From JBBRNH01 sp038230415 (GTDB lineage Bacteria; Bacteroidota; Bacteroidia; Cytophagales; Spirosomataceae): a DNA stretch of 64,000 bases. Positions 1-8,486 of this stretch are shown one piece after another (the stretch's first letter is position 1; each line of letters begins with the position of its first letter). Below the pieces are notes generated by a model. It was not told the DNA's origin. It did not search any database and saw only the letters and a list, made by a program, of their open reading frames with translations. The stretch is from positions 1 to 64,000 of the forward strand of contig JBBRNH010000016.1 of assembly GCA_038230415.1 (NCBI GenBank). The letters run 5' to 3'. Made by a program: the position numbers and the translations under genes.

Positions 1-84
1 ATTGACCAGAGCCAGAAGTTGATTCAGGAAAAAGATTCGGTCATTGACCAGAGCCAGAAGTTGATTCAGGAAAAAGATTCGGTC
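1..84 (+). repeat. 42-bp in-frame tandem repeat, two exact copies
   Basis: Positions 1-42 and 43-84 are identical, and the first bases of a third copy follow at 85. As 42 is a multiple of three, the repeat adds 14 residues (two heptads) per unit to the coiled coil. More copies may lie upstream of the window. Confidence 0.9.
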
Positions 85-171
85 ATTGACCAGAATGAGC
101 AAACGATTTTAGAGCGAGACCGCGAGTTAGAAGCCCTGCGGCAGGAACTCAACCGATTGCGGGGCGTGTAA
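1..171 (+). CDS. C-terminal end of a coiled-coil protein (partial)
   Basis: The window opens inside a reading frame that stays open for 56 codons and stops with TAA at 169-171. The residues are almost all charged or polar with regularly placed I/L/V, which is coiled-coil character. Two identical 14-residue units beginning IDQSQKLIQ follow one another, and a third diverges after IDQ. The last residues (LEALRQELNRLRGV) look like a typical coiled-coil end. The main domain lies outside the window, so the family cannot be named. Confidence 0.75.
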   Translation: MDQSQKLIQEKDSVIDQSQKLIQEKDSVIDQNEQTILERDRELEALRQELNRLRGV

Positions 172-200
172 TTCTGCCGAAAACGGCAGAATGTGTAGTT
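172..200 (+). terminator. Rho-independent terminator after the coiled-coil gene
   Basis: Directly after the stop codon, an 8-bp perfect stem (172-179 TTCTGCCG with 184-191 CGGCAGAA) closes an AAAA loop and is followed by a T-rich stretch. It separates the first gene from tolC. Confidence 0.6.
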
Positions 201-230
201 TTGCCATGTTTCGCTCAAAGTTGGCTCTCC

Positions 231-1664
231 ATGAACAAATTCCGCTTACTGCTCTTCATTCTGATTCCTTTTTCGGCTCTTGCCCAATCGCCCGTCAAAC
301 CCGTCAAATCACCCGCCAAGCCCCAATCTCAAACTCAGCCCGCACCGGGGCCAACACCCGTGCAACGCGCTTTGCAACGCACCGTTACCATCAGTACGCT
401 GCCTCAACCGGGCGAACGGCTCGACCTGACCGACGCGCTGGCAACCGCCGTCGAGAAAAATTACCAGATTAAAATCGCCCGCTCGCAACAACTTATCTCG
501 GTCACGAATAACGTCCGGGCCAATGCCGGGTTTGCACCATTGGTGACGTTTGGGTTTCAGCAAAACTTTTTGTTGCAGAATTTTCGGCAGGATTTTTTTG
601 GCACAACACCACCACAGCGCGTTTATGGGGCGTTTAACCGCAACTTCACCGTTGGCCCCACTGCCAGTTATACGCTGTTTAACGGCTACGGACGGCAGAT
701 AACGCTGGCCCGGCTGGGTGAGGTGGTGCGGCAGAGCGAAGCCGTTACCCGCGCCAATATCGAAGCAACGCTGGCCCAGACTACCACCGCCTACTATGAC
801 GTGGTGCGGCAATTGCAACGGCTGATTGCCTTTAAACAGGCCCTCGACATTTCGCGTGAACGGCTCGAACTGGCCCGCGCTACTTATGAAGTCGGAACGC
901 GCTCGAAAGTGGACTTTTTGAGCGCACAGGTTGACTATAACGCCGACAGTGCCGCGCTGCTGGCTCAGGAGCAGAGCGTCAGAAACGCCAAAATTCAGAT
1001 AAATACGCTGTTAGTGCGCGAACCGGCCACCGAATTTGCCGTGCGGGATACAATTATTGCCCGTACCGACATCAACCTCGATGAGTTACGGCAATCGCTT
1101 AACGCGCAGAATCCGCAAGTGATTCAGGCTATCATCAGCCAGCAAATAGCCGCGCTGAACACCCGGCTCACCAGGTCAGCCTTGTTGCCACAGATTGACG
1201 CATTAGGCAATTATGCCTTCAACCCCGTTGATAACGAGGCTGGTTTTGGGGCGCGACGGGGCCGTAACGACGGGCTAATAGTAGGACTTCGGCTTTCTAT
1301 GCCGGTCTACAATGGCGGTAATTTTCGGCGGCAAACCACAGTGGCCCAGATTAACGAGCGCGTAGTGGCCGACCAACTCGCCGACCTTCGGCTGCAACTC
1401 GTGGCCGCGCTCGAACAAACCTACCAGACATACCGCAACAGCCTGACATTATTGAACTTAGAGGTGCAGAACTACCAGATTGCCACCCAGAATATTGATA
1501 TTGCCTACGAACGCTACCGGGTTGGCAACTCCACTGCCGTTGAATTTCGGGACGTGCAGCGAAACGCGGTTCAGGCCCAGACGCGGCTGTTCGATGCGTC
1601 ATTCAATGCCAAAGCCGCCGAAATTGAACTCTTACGGTTAAGTAGTACGATTACAAAACCGTAG
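231..1664 (+). CDS. TolC family outer membrane efflux protein
   Basis: A 477-residue outer membrane factor that would form the trimeric exit duct of a type I secretion or RND efflux system. The open frame runs upstream to 201, but the ATG at 231 is directly followed by a good signal peptide (MNKFRLLLFILIPFSALAQ) and is taken as the start. The mature protein has the two long repeats of OEP family proteins with Q/A/L-rich helices (for example around RLELARATYEVGTRSKVDFL, which recurs as YERYRVGNSTAVEFRDVQ near the C-terminus). No inner membrane or adaptor partner is adjacent in the window, so the substrate is unknown. Cleavage before Gln fits the Bacteroidota pattern of pyroglutamate-capped exported proteins. 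Confidence 0.9.
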   Translation: MNKFRLLLFILIPFSALAQSPVKPVKSPAKPQSQTQPAPGPTPVQRALQRTVTISTLPQPGERLDLTDALATAVEKNYQIKIARSQQLISVTNNVRANAGFAPLVTFGFQQNFLLQNFRQDFFGTTPPQRVYGAFNRNFTVGPTASYTLFNGYGRQITLARLGEVVRQSEAVTRANIEATLAQTTTAYYDVVRQLQRLIAFKQALDISRERLELARATYEVGTRSKVDFLSAQVDYNADSAALLAQEQSVRNAKIQINTLLVREPATEFAVRDTIIARTDINLDELRQSLNAQNPQVIQAIISQQIAALNTRLTRSALLPQIDALGNYAFNPVDNEAGFGARRGRNDGLIVGLRLSMPVYNGGNFRRQTTVAQINERVVADQLADLRLQLVAALEQTYQTYRNSLTLLNLEVQNYQIATQNIDIAYERYRVGNSTAVEFRDVQRNAVQAQTRLFDASFNAKAAEIELLRLSSTITKP

Positions 1665-1980
1665 AGACCGGATTTTCATCAATTCCCAATCGCGGCAACA
1701 CCGGGTTCATAGTACGCGGAACGATTTTGATTCGGAACACTTTTGTACCCGCCACATCGAAATCGCAGGTGTAGAAACCGCGCTGTTTCACGCCCCGATA
1801 CACGGCAGTATAATTGATTTTCATCGGCCAGTTGTTGAGCAACAACTCGGTGATGATGGCATCAACGGCTTTACGAAGGTTAGAGAAAAACACAACCGAC
1901 GGTTCGCGCTCCCGAATGGTTGCCAGCGAGCCAATGTGTTGGAGTGTGATTTCGTAAATTATTTTGGTGACTACCTGCAT
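1651..1980 (-). CDS. Hypothetical 109-residue protein
   Basis: An ATG-started frame convergent with the TolC gene and overlapping its last 14 bases. The product is a small, mixed alpha/beta-like soluble protein with no signal peptide or membrane segment. I do not recognise a family. Support for its being real comes from the ATG, normal composition, the fact that it fills an otherwise empty interval, and a promoter-like sequence at a sensible distance upstream. It is not a shadow of a larger gene except for the short 3' overlap. Confidence 0.5.
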   Translation of the reverse strand: MQVVTKIIYEITLQHIGSLATIREREPSVVFFSNLRKAVDAIITELLLNNWPMKINYTAVYRGVKQRGFYTCDFDVAGTKVFRIKIVPRTMNPVLPRLGIDENPVSTVL

Positions 1981-2025
1981 AAACAAGCGATTCTATTCAA
2001 TTTTATTCAAGATGGCAAATTTCTG

Positions 2026-2055
2026 AAAAACTATTGCATAATTTTTCAGGCACAA
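2026..2055 (-). promoter_or_regulatory. Candidate Bacteroidota promoter for the 1651-1980 gene
   Basis: On the minus strand TTG (2055-2053) is followed after exactly 19 bases by TAGTTTTT (2033-2026), seven of eight matches to the Bacteroidota -33/-7 pattern TTG-N19-TAnnTTTG. It lies about 45 bases upstream of the ATG at 1980. The region is AT-rich, so a chance match is possible. Confidence 0.35.
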
Positions 2056-2100
2056 AACATTTTCGCTGGTGGCGCGTTTTTACTGTATGATTCACTAATC

Positions 2101-2131
2101 AGCCCGCGCCAAGCCGACGCGGGCTTTTTTT
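2101..2131 (+). terminator. Rho-independent terminator
   Basis: AGCCCGCG (2101-2108) pairs perfectly with CGCGGGCT (2118-2125) and is followed by a run of T to 2131, so it works on the plus strand. No plus-strand gene lies immediately upstream; it may end read-through from tolC or an unannotated short transcript in 1987-2100. Confidence 0.7.
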
Positions 2132-2250
2132 GTGGGTATCGGTCAACAAAACAGCCGACCTGTATAGCCCGGCTGTTTACGTCGTAGAGAGGCTGGAAAG
2201 CCGCTTTTCAATTATAATTTGCTCTGACACGCAGATTTCCAGCCACGTTA

Positions 2251-3231
2251 CTACTTCCGGTACATCACCGACTCAACGGCCTGCAACGTCTTTTTCACGT
2301 TTGGCAGAATGATTTCGATGAGCGTTGGGGCGTAGGGCAAGGGCAAATCGAGGTTGTTGACCCGAACTACCGGCGCGTCTAAATAATCAAACGCATGGCG
2401 CTGAATATTATACGTCAACTCCGACGAAATAGCCGCCAACGGCCAGGCTTCTTCCACAATCACACACCGATTGGTTTTTTTGACGGAGTTCAGCACCGTA
2501 TCATAATCAATGGGCCGCACACTGCGGAGATCAATCACCTCTGCCGAGATGTTGTTTTTAGCGAGTTCATTAGCCGCTTCGTTGGCTACTTTCATCATTT
2601 TGCCAAACGAGACAATCGTTACGTCGTTGCCCTCACGCACAACGTTGGCCTTGCCAATCGGGATAAGATACTCTTCTTCCGGCACTTGTCCTTTATCGCC
2701 ATACATTAGTTCTGACTCCATAAAAATCACCGGGTCATTGTCGCGAATGGCAGATTTGAGCAAGCCTTTGGCATCGTAGGGGTTGCTCGGCACCACTACT
2801 TTCAGCCCGGCGGTGTTGGCAAACCAGTTCTCGAAATTCTGCGAGTGCTGGCTCGACAGCATCCCGGCGTTGCCCGTTGGCCCCCGAAACACAATCGGAC
2901 ACGAATACTGCCCGCCCGACATGGACATCATTTTGGCGGCAGAATTAATGATCTGGTCAATGGCAACGAGCGAAAAGTTGAACGTCATAAACTCGATGAT
3001 GGGCCGCAGACCGTTCATCGAAGCCCCGATGCCAATGCCGGTGAAACCCAACTCGGCGATGGGCGTATCTATCACGCGCTCCGGGCCGAACTCATCGAGC
3101 ATTCCCTGGCTGACTTTATAGGCACCGTTGTATTCGGCGACTTCTTCGCCCATTAAAAACACTGACTGATCCCGGCGCATTTCTTCGGACAGGGCTTCGC
3201 GCAGGGCCTCGCGGAATTGTATTTCTCTCAT
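2251..3231 (-). CDS. pdhB: Pyruvate dehydrogenase E1 component, beta subunit
   Basis: A 326-residue transketolase-like subunit that forms the alpha2beta2 E1 of pyruvate dehydrogenase, which decarboxylates pyruvate with thiamine diphosphate in the cytoplasm. The N-terminal half has the family blocks MGEEVAEYNGAYKVSQGM, DTPIAELGFTGIGIGASMNG and PIIEFMTFNFSLVAIDQI; the C-terminal transketolase_C domain begins near VTIVSFGKMMKVANEAANEL and contains IDLRSVRPID and VIVEEAWPLAAISSEL. Length is typical. The alpha subunit and E2 are not nearby, which is usual in Bacteroidota, where E1 alpha is often encoded elsewhere. Confidence 0.95.
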   Translation of the reverse strand: MREIQFREALREALSEEMRRDQSVFLMGEEVAEYNGAYKVSQGMLDEFGPERVIDTPIAELGFTGIGIGASMNGLRPIIEFMTFNFSLVAIDQIINSAAKMMSMSGGQYSCPIVFRGPTGNAGMLSSQHSQNFENWFANTAGLKVVVPSNPYDAKGLLKSAIRDNDPVIFMESELMYGDKGQVPEEEYLIPIGKANVVREGNDVTIVSFGKMMKVANEAANELAKNNISAEVIDLRSVRPIDYDTVLNSVKKTNRCVIVEEAWPLAAISSELTYNIQRHAFDYLDAPVVRVNNLDLPLPYAPTLIEIILPNVKKTLQAVESVMYRK

Positions 3232-3296
3232 GGTTTATGCGTTGGGTTATGCGTTCTGAAACCAGATAGCCGGTCAAAACTATAAATCGGTCAAAA

Positions 3297-3968
3297 TTAG
3301 GCAACAGCAGGTGATTGGGCAAAATAAGCGGGTGGTTGCAACACATACCGCTCAACAATGGCTTTGAGGGTTAATAGAATACGCATAATCTCAACAATAT
3401 CGTCGCTTGACGCTGAATACGCAGGGCTGATACCGTAGTATTTTCCCTGCAAGGCCATAAAATACCAGTTTTGACCGATTACAAAACAGCCGTAAACCGG
3501 GCGATTATCAGCATTAAGTGTACGCCCGACCAGCATAGCGGCTAACGACTGCACGGCTGGGTCGCCATCGGGGTCAATCTCTTTTTTGTATTCCTGAAAA
3601 GCGAAATAAGGAATCTCCGGCTCCCGATAGCCCGATGCGACCATGCCATCAGGTTTTCCGGTGAGGTAATACTCACCGATGTCTGCCCCAATCTGGCGGT
3701 TGGCGAACGTGTTGTATTGCTGAGACGAAATCTCGGCCAGGCTAAATAATGGCCCGATGAAGTGCAGGGATAGTTCCTGCTCATTCCAGCCAAACATATT
3801 TAGCCGCAGCAAAGCCCGTAAGTGCTCACAAGCTTCACGCTCGTAAGCCGATAAGTCAACCGACGAATCGAGCCATTCGTTGAGCGGCCCTGGCGAGAAT
3901 ACCTGCTGCAAACCAAACCGTTTGTCTAAACTTGTTAGGGCGCAGTTGCCAAAAAGAAGCGTTTCCAT
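3297..3968 (-). CDS. PD-(D/E)XK-like hypothetical protein, paralogue of 59768-60430
   Basis: A 223-residue cytoplasmic protein of unknown function. The central part reads GKPDGMVASG, then after a short gap PYFAFQEYKKE; the order D...E-x-K is that of the PD-(D/E)XK nuclease fold. A block YGCFVIGQNWYFMALQGKYY follows. The same architecture (GKLDMLVATG, PFFCIHEYKQE, YGCYVLGRNWFLVVLEGTQY) recurs in the gene at 59768-60430, so the two are paralogues despite modest overall identity. The nuclease assignment is an inference from the motif; no activity can be claimed. It stands alone between pdhB and a TonB-type receptor, divergent from the latter. Confidence 0.7.
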   Translation of the reverse strand: METLLFGNCALTSLDKRFGLQQVFSPGPLNEWLDSSVDLSAYEREACEHLRALLRLNMFGWNEQELSLHFIGPLFSLAEISSQQYNTFANRQIGADIGEYYLTGKPDGMVASGYREPEIPYFAFQEYKKEIDPDGDPAVQSLAAMLVGRTLNADNRPVYGCFVIGQNWYFMALQGKYYGISPAYSASSDDIVEIMRILLTLKAIVERYVLQPPAYFAQSPAVA

Positions 3969-4041
3969 GGCCGGTTATTTTTTACCAAAGATACGGTTCT
4001 CTCAGGCAACACGGAGTTCAGAAATTATGCGAAATAAAACA

Positions 4042-4057
4042 TACGAGACTATTCGTA
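4042..4057. promoter_or_regulatory. Possible BlaI/MecI-type operator (near-copy of the 37966 sites)
   Basis: TACGAG-ACTA-TTCGTA has the same 6-4-6 layout as the two operators in front of blaI (TACGAA-N4-TTCGTA) with one base changed. It lies in the 284-base divergent region between the genes starting at 3968 and 4253, so it could control either. Confidence 0.4.
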
Positions 4058-4146
4058 TAAAGCGTTCATGCAACGATACACCACTACTTTTCATCTGTTG
4101 GATAATCGGACACCTCGTTGGGGAGCGTGTTGTTGGCAGTCAACTT

Positions 4147-4193
4147 GTAAAAAGATGTTAAGGACTTGTTAAATAGACTTAAACAGGTTTTAC
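4147..4193. promoter_or_regulatory. Phased TTAA boxes upstream of the TonB-type receptor
   Basis: TTAA occurs at 4158, 4169 and 4179, with near-matches on the same register at 4147 (GTAA) and 4190 (TTAC); the steps are 11, 11, 10 and 11 bases. The context TGTTAA repeats twice. This resembles the longer 11-bp array at 17465-17545 and the direct-repeat sites of OmpR/PhoB-family regulators. It ends 60 bases before the receptor ATG. The remaining bases of 3969-4252 show nothing else I can name. Confidence 0.5.
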
Positions 4194-4252
4194 CAGTCTT
4201 TCAGCCTGATACCTTTGCCCGCATACTGCTCAACAGGCTTGTACTAATATAC

Positions 4253-6724
4253 ATGAAAAACCTATTTACTTCTCTCTTCTTCACTTTATTGTGCGCTCAT
4301 AGTACGGTTGCTCAATCAGTTAAGCCGGGTAAGCTCGTCGGCTCCGTTACCGACTCTGTCTCCACCAAACCCGTGCCGTTTGCCACCGTCGCGCTGATGG
4401 AAACCCAGCCGGGCAATTCGCAAAAACTCATCACCGGCACCACCACCGACGGCGCGGGCGCGTTTGTGCTGCCCGGCTTGCCCGTCGGCGCGTATCAACT
4501 CCGAATTTCGTTTGTCGGCTACCGTACCAAAACCCTGCCCGTTGCTATTACCGCCGATGCGCCAACAGTAGATTTGGGTTCGATTCAGCTAGCCCCGGAA
4601 GGCAAAAGTCTCGGCGAGGTGACCATCACGGCCCAGAAAGCGCTCATCGAAGACAAAGGCGACCGATTGGTGTATAACGCCGAAAAAGACATCTCAAACG
4701 CGGGAGGCACTGCCGCCGACGTACTCCGAAAAGTACCGATGCTGACCGTTGACGTGGCGGGAAACGTGAAGATGCGCGGCAGTGGCAACATTAAGGTGCT
4801 GATAAACGGCAAACCCTCGGCCATGATGGCCCGCAACCTTGCCGACGCGCTGAAACAAATGCCCGCCAACACCATAAAATCGGTGGAGGTTATCACCAGC
4901 CCCGGCGCGAAATACGATGCCGAAGGTGCGGCTGGCATTATCAACATCATCACCAAAAAAGCGTTGCAGGGATTCAACGGAACCGTCAGCGCAACTGCCG
5001 CCGATTTTGACCTGAAATACCGCAACCTCGGCACCAATCTGACCCTCCGAAAAAAGAAAATCGGCGCGTCTATCGCCCTGAACGCCAATCAGTTTCAGCA
5101 GATCATGAGCAACAGCATGACCCGAACAACACTCGTTGACGGGCAGCCCGTGAATACCCTGAGCCAGCAAAGCACGAGCAATAATCTGATAACGCACGGT
5201 TCCGGGCAGATGAGCCTTGATTATGACCCCGACAGCCTGAACCGGATCAATCTCTCTGCCGATGTCTGGGGTGGTGATTTCCCCAGTAACAGCGGCACCA
5301 CCAATAAACTAACCGATCCGTCTGGTGCAATTTTGCAGCAATTCAGAACCGATGCCCAGTTCCGAAACCCCTACGGCAACGGGCAGCTTGACCTCGGCTA
5401 TACCAAAACATTTCTGAAAAAACCCGGTAACGACAACGCCCGTGAGTTTTCGGTGCTGATGCAATACAGCCGGATGCCCGACAATTATTTTTACGATTCT
5501 GACCGTTACTCGACCACCGAAGCCCTGATTTTCCGGCAGCGCAGCAGCAACTACAGCCGCAACAAAGAGTTTACGTTCCAGACCGATTACGGGCATCCGT
5601 TTGTTGTGCGGAGTTTGCGCGACACCACCACCATCAAACTCGACATCGGGGCGAAGGCCATCTCGCGCGACATCGGCAGCGAGTTCCGGGTTGATGAATC
5701 GGCGGACGGCAGCAGCGCGTTTATGCCCAATGCGGCCCTCTCGAACGATTTTGCCTATACGCAACGGGTTATTTCGGGATACACGGCTCTGAGTTTCAGC
5801 AACCGCCACAAATGGAACCTGAACGCGGGGCTGCGGCTCGAACAAACGCTGATTACGGGTGATTTCAGAACCACCCAAACTCAACTCGACACCCGCTACC
5901 GCAACCTGATTCCGAGCGTCACGCTCTCGAAAGGCATTGGCATCAGCACCCTCAAAATTAGCTACACGCAACGGATTCAACGCCCGCAAATCTGGAACCT
6001 GAACCCCTGGGTGAATCAGTCGGACCCCAAAAACATCACGACGGGCAACCCGTATCTAAACCCCGAACTGAGCCACGCCACCGAACTCGGCCACAACCTG
6101 AATACCAAAGGCGGCATCTCGATAAACTCTGCGTTGTATTGGCGGCAGACCAACAATTCAATCGAGTATTTGAGTACCGTAGATGCCAGTGGTGTTTCGA
6201 CCAATAAGCCGCAAAACGTTGGCAAAAGCGGGTTCTATGGCCTGAACGTGAACCTGTCGGGCGAGGTCGTGAAAAAACTAACCGTAAACGTAGGCACTGA
6301 GGTTCAGTATATTGACATTCGCAGCCCGGCTTTGGGCCAGCAAAACGCGGGCTGGATAGCCAGCCTGAACACCAATCTTACTCACAAACTCACACCCGTT
6401 ACCACGTTGCAAGTCAATTCGTTTGTGAGTACGGGACAAATTTCGCTGCAAGGCAAAAACAGTGGCTGGTATTTTTATCAGGTGTCGGGCAAGCGCGAAT
6501 TTTGGGACAAAAAAGCCAGCCTGACCCTGCGCGTGACCAACCCCTTTGGCCGCGATGTGGTGACAACGGGCCGCCAAAATGCCCCTACGTTTTCCACCGT
6601 TTCGACCATGAACTACGTTAACCGGCAGGTGCAGTTGGCCTTTGAGTGGCGGTTCGGGCAGATGAGCAGCGGGGGCGGCAAAGAGAGCAAAAAAATCAGG
6701 AACGACGACCGGGGCGGGCGATGA
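4253..6724 (+). CDS. Outer membrane beta-barrel protein / TonB-dependent receptor-like
   Basis: An 823-residue outer membrane protein. The ATG at 4253 starts a signal peptide (MKNLFTSLFFTLLCAHSTVAQ), which is why the longer frame from 4166 is rejected. After the signal come a carboxypeptidase-regulatory-like domain (about residues 28-115, with VPFATVALMET and LRISFVGYRTKTLPV), a plug domain (about 130-235, with RLVYNAEKDISNAGGTAADV, VKMRGSGNIKVLINGKPSAM and SPGAKYDAEGAAGIINIITK) and a C-terminal barrel ending in aromatic-rich strands (FEWRFGQM). The layout matches the OMP_b-brl_3 receptors of Bacteroidota. Substrate unknown; no SusD partner. Possible control by the TTAA array and the BlaI-like site upstream. 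Confidence 0.88.
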   Translation: MKNLFTSLFFTLLCAHSTVAQSVKPGKLVGSVTDSVSTKPVPFATVALMETQPGNSQKLITGTTTDGAGAFVLPGLPVGAYQLRISFVGYRTKTLPVAITADAPTVDLGSIQLAPEGKSLGEVTITAQKALIEDKGDRLVYNAEKDISNAGGTAADVLRKVPMLTVDVAGNVKMRGSGNIKVLINGKPSAMMARNLADALKQMPANTIKSVEVITSPGAKYDAEGAAGIINIITKKALQGFNGTVSATAADFDLKYRNLGTNLTLRKKKIGASIALNANQFQQIMSNSMTRTTLVDGQPVNTLSQQSTSNNLITHGSGQMSLDYDPDSLNRINLSADVWGGDFPSNSGTTNKLTDPSGAILQQFRTDAQFRNPYGNGQLDLGYTKTFLKKPGNDNAREFSVLMQYSRMPDNYFYDSDRYSTTEALIFRQRSSNYSRNKEFTFQTDYGHPFVVRSLRDTTTIKLDIGAKAISRDIGSEFRVDESADGSSAFMPNAALSNDFAYTQRVISGYTALSFSNRHKWNLNAGLRLEQTLITGDFRTTQTQLDTRYRNLIPSVTLSKGIGISTLKISYTQRIQRPQIWNLNPWVNQSDPKNITTGNPYLNPELSHATELGHNLNTKGGISINSALYWRQTNNSIEYLSTVDASGVSTNKPQNVGKSGFYGLNVNLSGEVVKKLTVNVGTEVQYIDIRSPALGQQNAGWIASLNTNLTHKLTPVTTLQVNSFVSTGQISLQGKNSGWYFYQVSGKREFWDKKASLTLRVTNPFGRDVVTTGRQNAPTFSTVSTMNYVNRQVQLAFEWRFGQMSSGGGKESKKIRNDDRGGR

Positions 6725-6733
6725 GGTGGGCAG

Positions 6734-7453
6734 TTAGTCGGCCCAAACCAGTTGCGCGTCTGAAGCCAGAAATTTTTGCACCCGCCAATTAGCCTTCTGT
6801 TTCAGGAGGTTGAAGCTGAGCCGGGTTCTGAATTCTTCGCCGAGGGTTGGCGCGTTTCGTCCGGCAATAAAGATCGTGTCAGTAGCCGTTGGGTTGTACT
6901 GGTTTTGCAATAAACCGCTTGGCAGTGCGGCTACGGTGATGCTCTGCAACGTTTTCTGATGGCCCAGTTTGTCTTCAGTGTAGTTGTATTTGACGAAGAC
7001 AGTCGTACTCAGAAATGTATTTTCACCAATTTTGATAGTACTCGGCAATCGGCCCGGTTCGTCAACTTCCTGCCCGGTTCTGATTTGCCGGACGCGCATT
7101 GAGATCTGCGTGATTTGCAGTGTAGCCGTCCCTTGCCCGCTCGTCGTTTCGGCTTTTGAATCAACAAATAAGGCTTGGCGGATTGCAAAGTCAGGCAAGA
7201 ACAGGTACTTGGCCCGCTTGTAATCAACCTTTCCGAACAATCGCTGGTCAATCCGCGAAACGCCCATTCGGTCGAGGGCTTCGCGGGTAATGTCTTCGCC
7301 AATATCAGCTACTTTATCGGTCTCATTGGCGAAGATAATTTGGGCCTGTCGGCGATAATCGAACACCGCTTGCGTAACCAATCGGAGTGTTGCTTTTTCG
7401 ATAGCGTCAATCCGTTCAGGATTTTCGGCCAGTAGGTCGGGGTCAATTAGCAT
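6734..7453 (-). CDS. SfiI-family type II restriction endonuclease
   Basis: A 239-residue protein that resembles SfiI along most of its length as I remember that sequence: IEKATLRLVTQAV, GEDITREALD, RLFGKVDYKRAKYL, ALFVDSKAET, TTVFVKYNYTE and LLQNQYNPTATDTIF. The catalytic set D77 ... D98-x-K100 matches the D79/D100/K102 positions of SfiI. SfiI is a homotetramer that cuts GGCCNNNNNGGCC and needs two sites; whether this homologue has the same specificity is inferred only. The frame can extend to a TTG at 7471, but the ATG at 7453 is preferred; it overlaps the end of the methylase gene by 11 bases, so the two are translationally coupled, methylase first. Confidence 0.85.
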   Translation of the reverse strand: MLIDPDLLAENPERIDAIEKATLRLVTQAVFDYRRQAQIIFANETDKVADIGEDITREALDRMGVSRIDQRLFGKVDYKRAKYLFLPDFAIRQALFVDSKAETTSGQGTATLQITQISMRVRQIRTGQEVDEPGRLPSTIKIGENTFLSTTVFVKYNYTEDKLGHQKTLQSITVAALPSGLLQNQYNPTATDTIFIAGRNAPTLGEEFRTRLSFNLLKQKANWRVQKFLASDAQLVWAD

Positions 7454-8486
7454 GGTTGTATAGCTGCCCAAATAGGCCCGTTTCTTCCTGAATCCGGTGA
7501 TTTGCCAGTGTCACGTAAGTAGCGTCGAGTTCAACACCGAGGTAGTTTCGTTTTTCCATAATGGCCGCAATAGCCGTTGTACCGCTACCCATAAAACAAT
7601 CCAGCACAATGTCGCCGGGGTCAGACAAGAGCCGGATAATACGCGTTGGCAGTTCGAGCGGGAACTTGGCTTCGTGGTCGTTGTTGGCCCGCACCGACGG
7701 GATGTTCCACACGGCCCGCGACCCCCAGTTTTTCCACTCGTCAGCCGTGAGCCGGTCGCGGTCGTGGCGGGTAATACCGGGTTTCCAAAATATATAGATG
7801 TACTCAAACTCATCAACGGCTTTGTATGACAAACTGGCCCAGCGCGAGTTTTCCCAGGCGGCATCTTTGACCCAAACGCGCCGGTCATACGGATAAAAAC
7901 CGGCGGCCAACGCCCATTCTTCGAGCAAGCCACCCACGATTTTTACCCGCGTTTGAGCTTCGGTTTTACCGCCCCGGATATTGTTTCCGTTCAACCGGCG
8001 GTCAATGGTTTGCTCGCTGCACCCGAAGTGTTTCGCCAGTTCGTTGCGGTTCATAGCCGGGTTTTCGGCAAGGGCCTGTAGGATAGCATCGCGCGAGAGG
8101 TCAATCTTTTTACGTTTCACCACATCGGCCTGAATCCGGGGCATAGCTTCGTCTTTAAAGCACAGAATGTCGGCAATATTAATAACCAGAAAACCACCGG
8201 GCTTGATGATAGGAAAATGAAGGGTAATAGCATCACGCAACAACGATTGCCATTCTTCGTAAGTCCAGTCTTTCTCGTAATTTTTGCCGACGTAATATGG
8301 TGGAGACCAGATGCTTACGGCTACCGAATTTAACGCAATCTGGGGTAGTTTACCCCGGCAATCGCCCTGATGAACAGTGTTCAGCGACAAGCCAGGCCGT
8401 TCATCGGCCACGTTTACATCATACAATTCCCGAAACTGGTTTTGCAGGTCTTTGGGCAATCGGTCGAGGTTAAAATCAGTAGGCAT
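7443..8486 (-). CDS. DNA methyltransferase, beta class, with inserted helix-turn-helix
   Basis: The 347-residue modification partner of the SfiI-like nuclease. Motif IV is SPPY (residues 61-64), typical of N4-cytosine and some N6-adenine enzymes; the SAM-binding motif I (DCFMGSGTTA, 296-305) comes late, giving the beta order. Between them, residues about 130-168 read as a DNA-binding helix-turn-helix (RDAILQALAENPAM, then KHFGCSEQTIDRRLNG), possibly part of target recognition or used for autoregulation. A cognate m4C activity is expected if specificity is SfiI-like. An ATG at 8531 is an alternative start; 8486 is chosen because it directly precedes the conserved part. Confidence 0.88.
   Translation of the reverse strand: MPTDFNLDRLPKDLQNQFRELYDVNVADERPGLSLNTVHQGDCRGKLPQIALNSVAVSIWSPPYYVGKNYEKDWTYEEWQSLLRDAITLHFPIIKPGGFLVINIADILCFKDEAMPRIQADVVKRKKIDLSRDAILQALAENPAMNRNELAKHFGCSEQTIDRRLNGNNIRGGKTEAQTRVKIVGGLLEEWALAAGFYPYDRRVWVKDAAWENSRWASLSYKAVDEFEYIYIFWKPGITRHDRDRLTADEWKNWGSRAVWNIPSVRANNDHEAKFPLELPTRIIRLLSDPGDIVLDCFMGSGTTAIAAIMEKRNYLGVELDATYVTLANHRIQEETGLFGQLYNHAN

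Noticed and set aside
3880..4161. 93-codon plus-strand frame in the divergent region before the receptor
   Set aside because: Its first part is antisense to the PD-(D/E)XK-like gene and the rest crosses the regulatory dyad; it has no protein features.
4166..4252. Upstream extension of the receptor gene to 4166
   Set aside because: It would put 29 residues before a perfect signal peptide and would translate the TTAA array.
5309..5989. 226-codon minus-strand frame opposite the first receptor gene
   Set aside because: No domain is visible and it lies entirely within a strongly supported gene.
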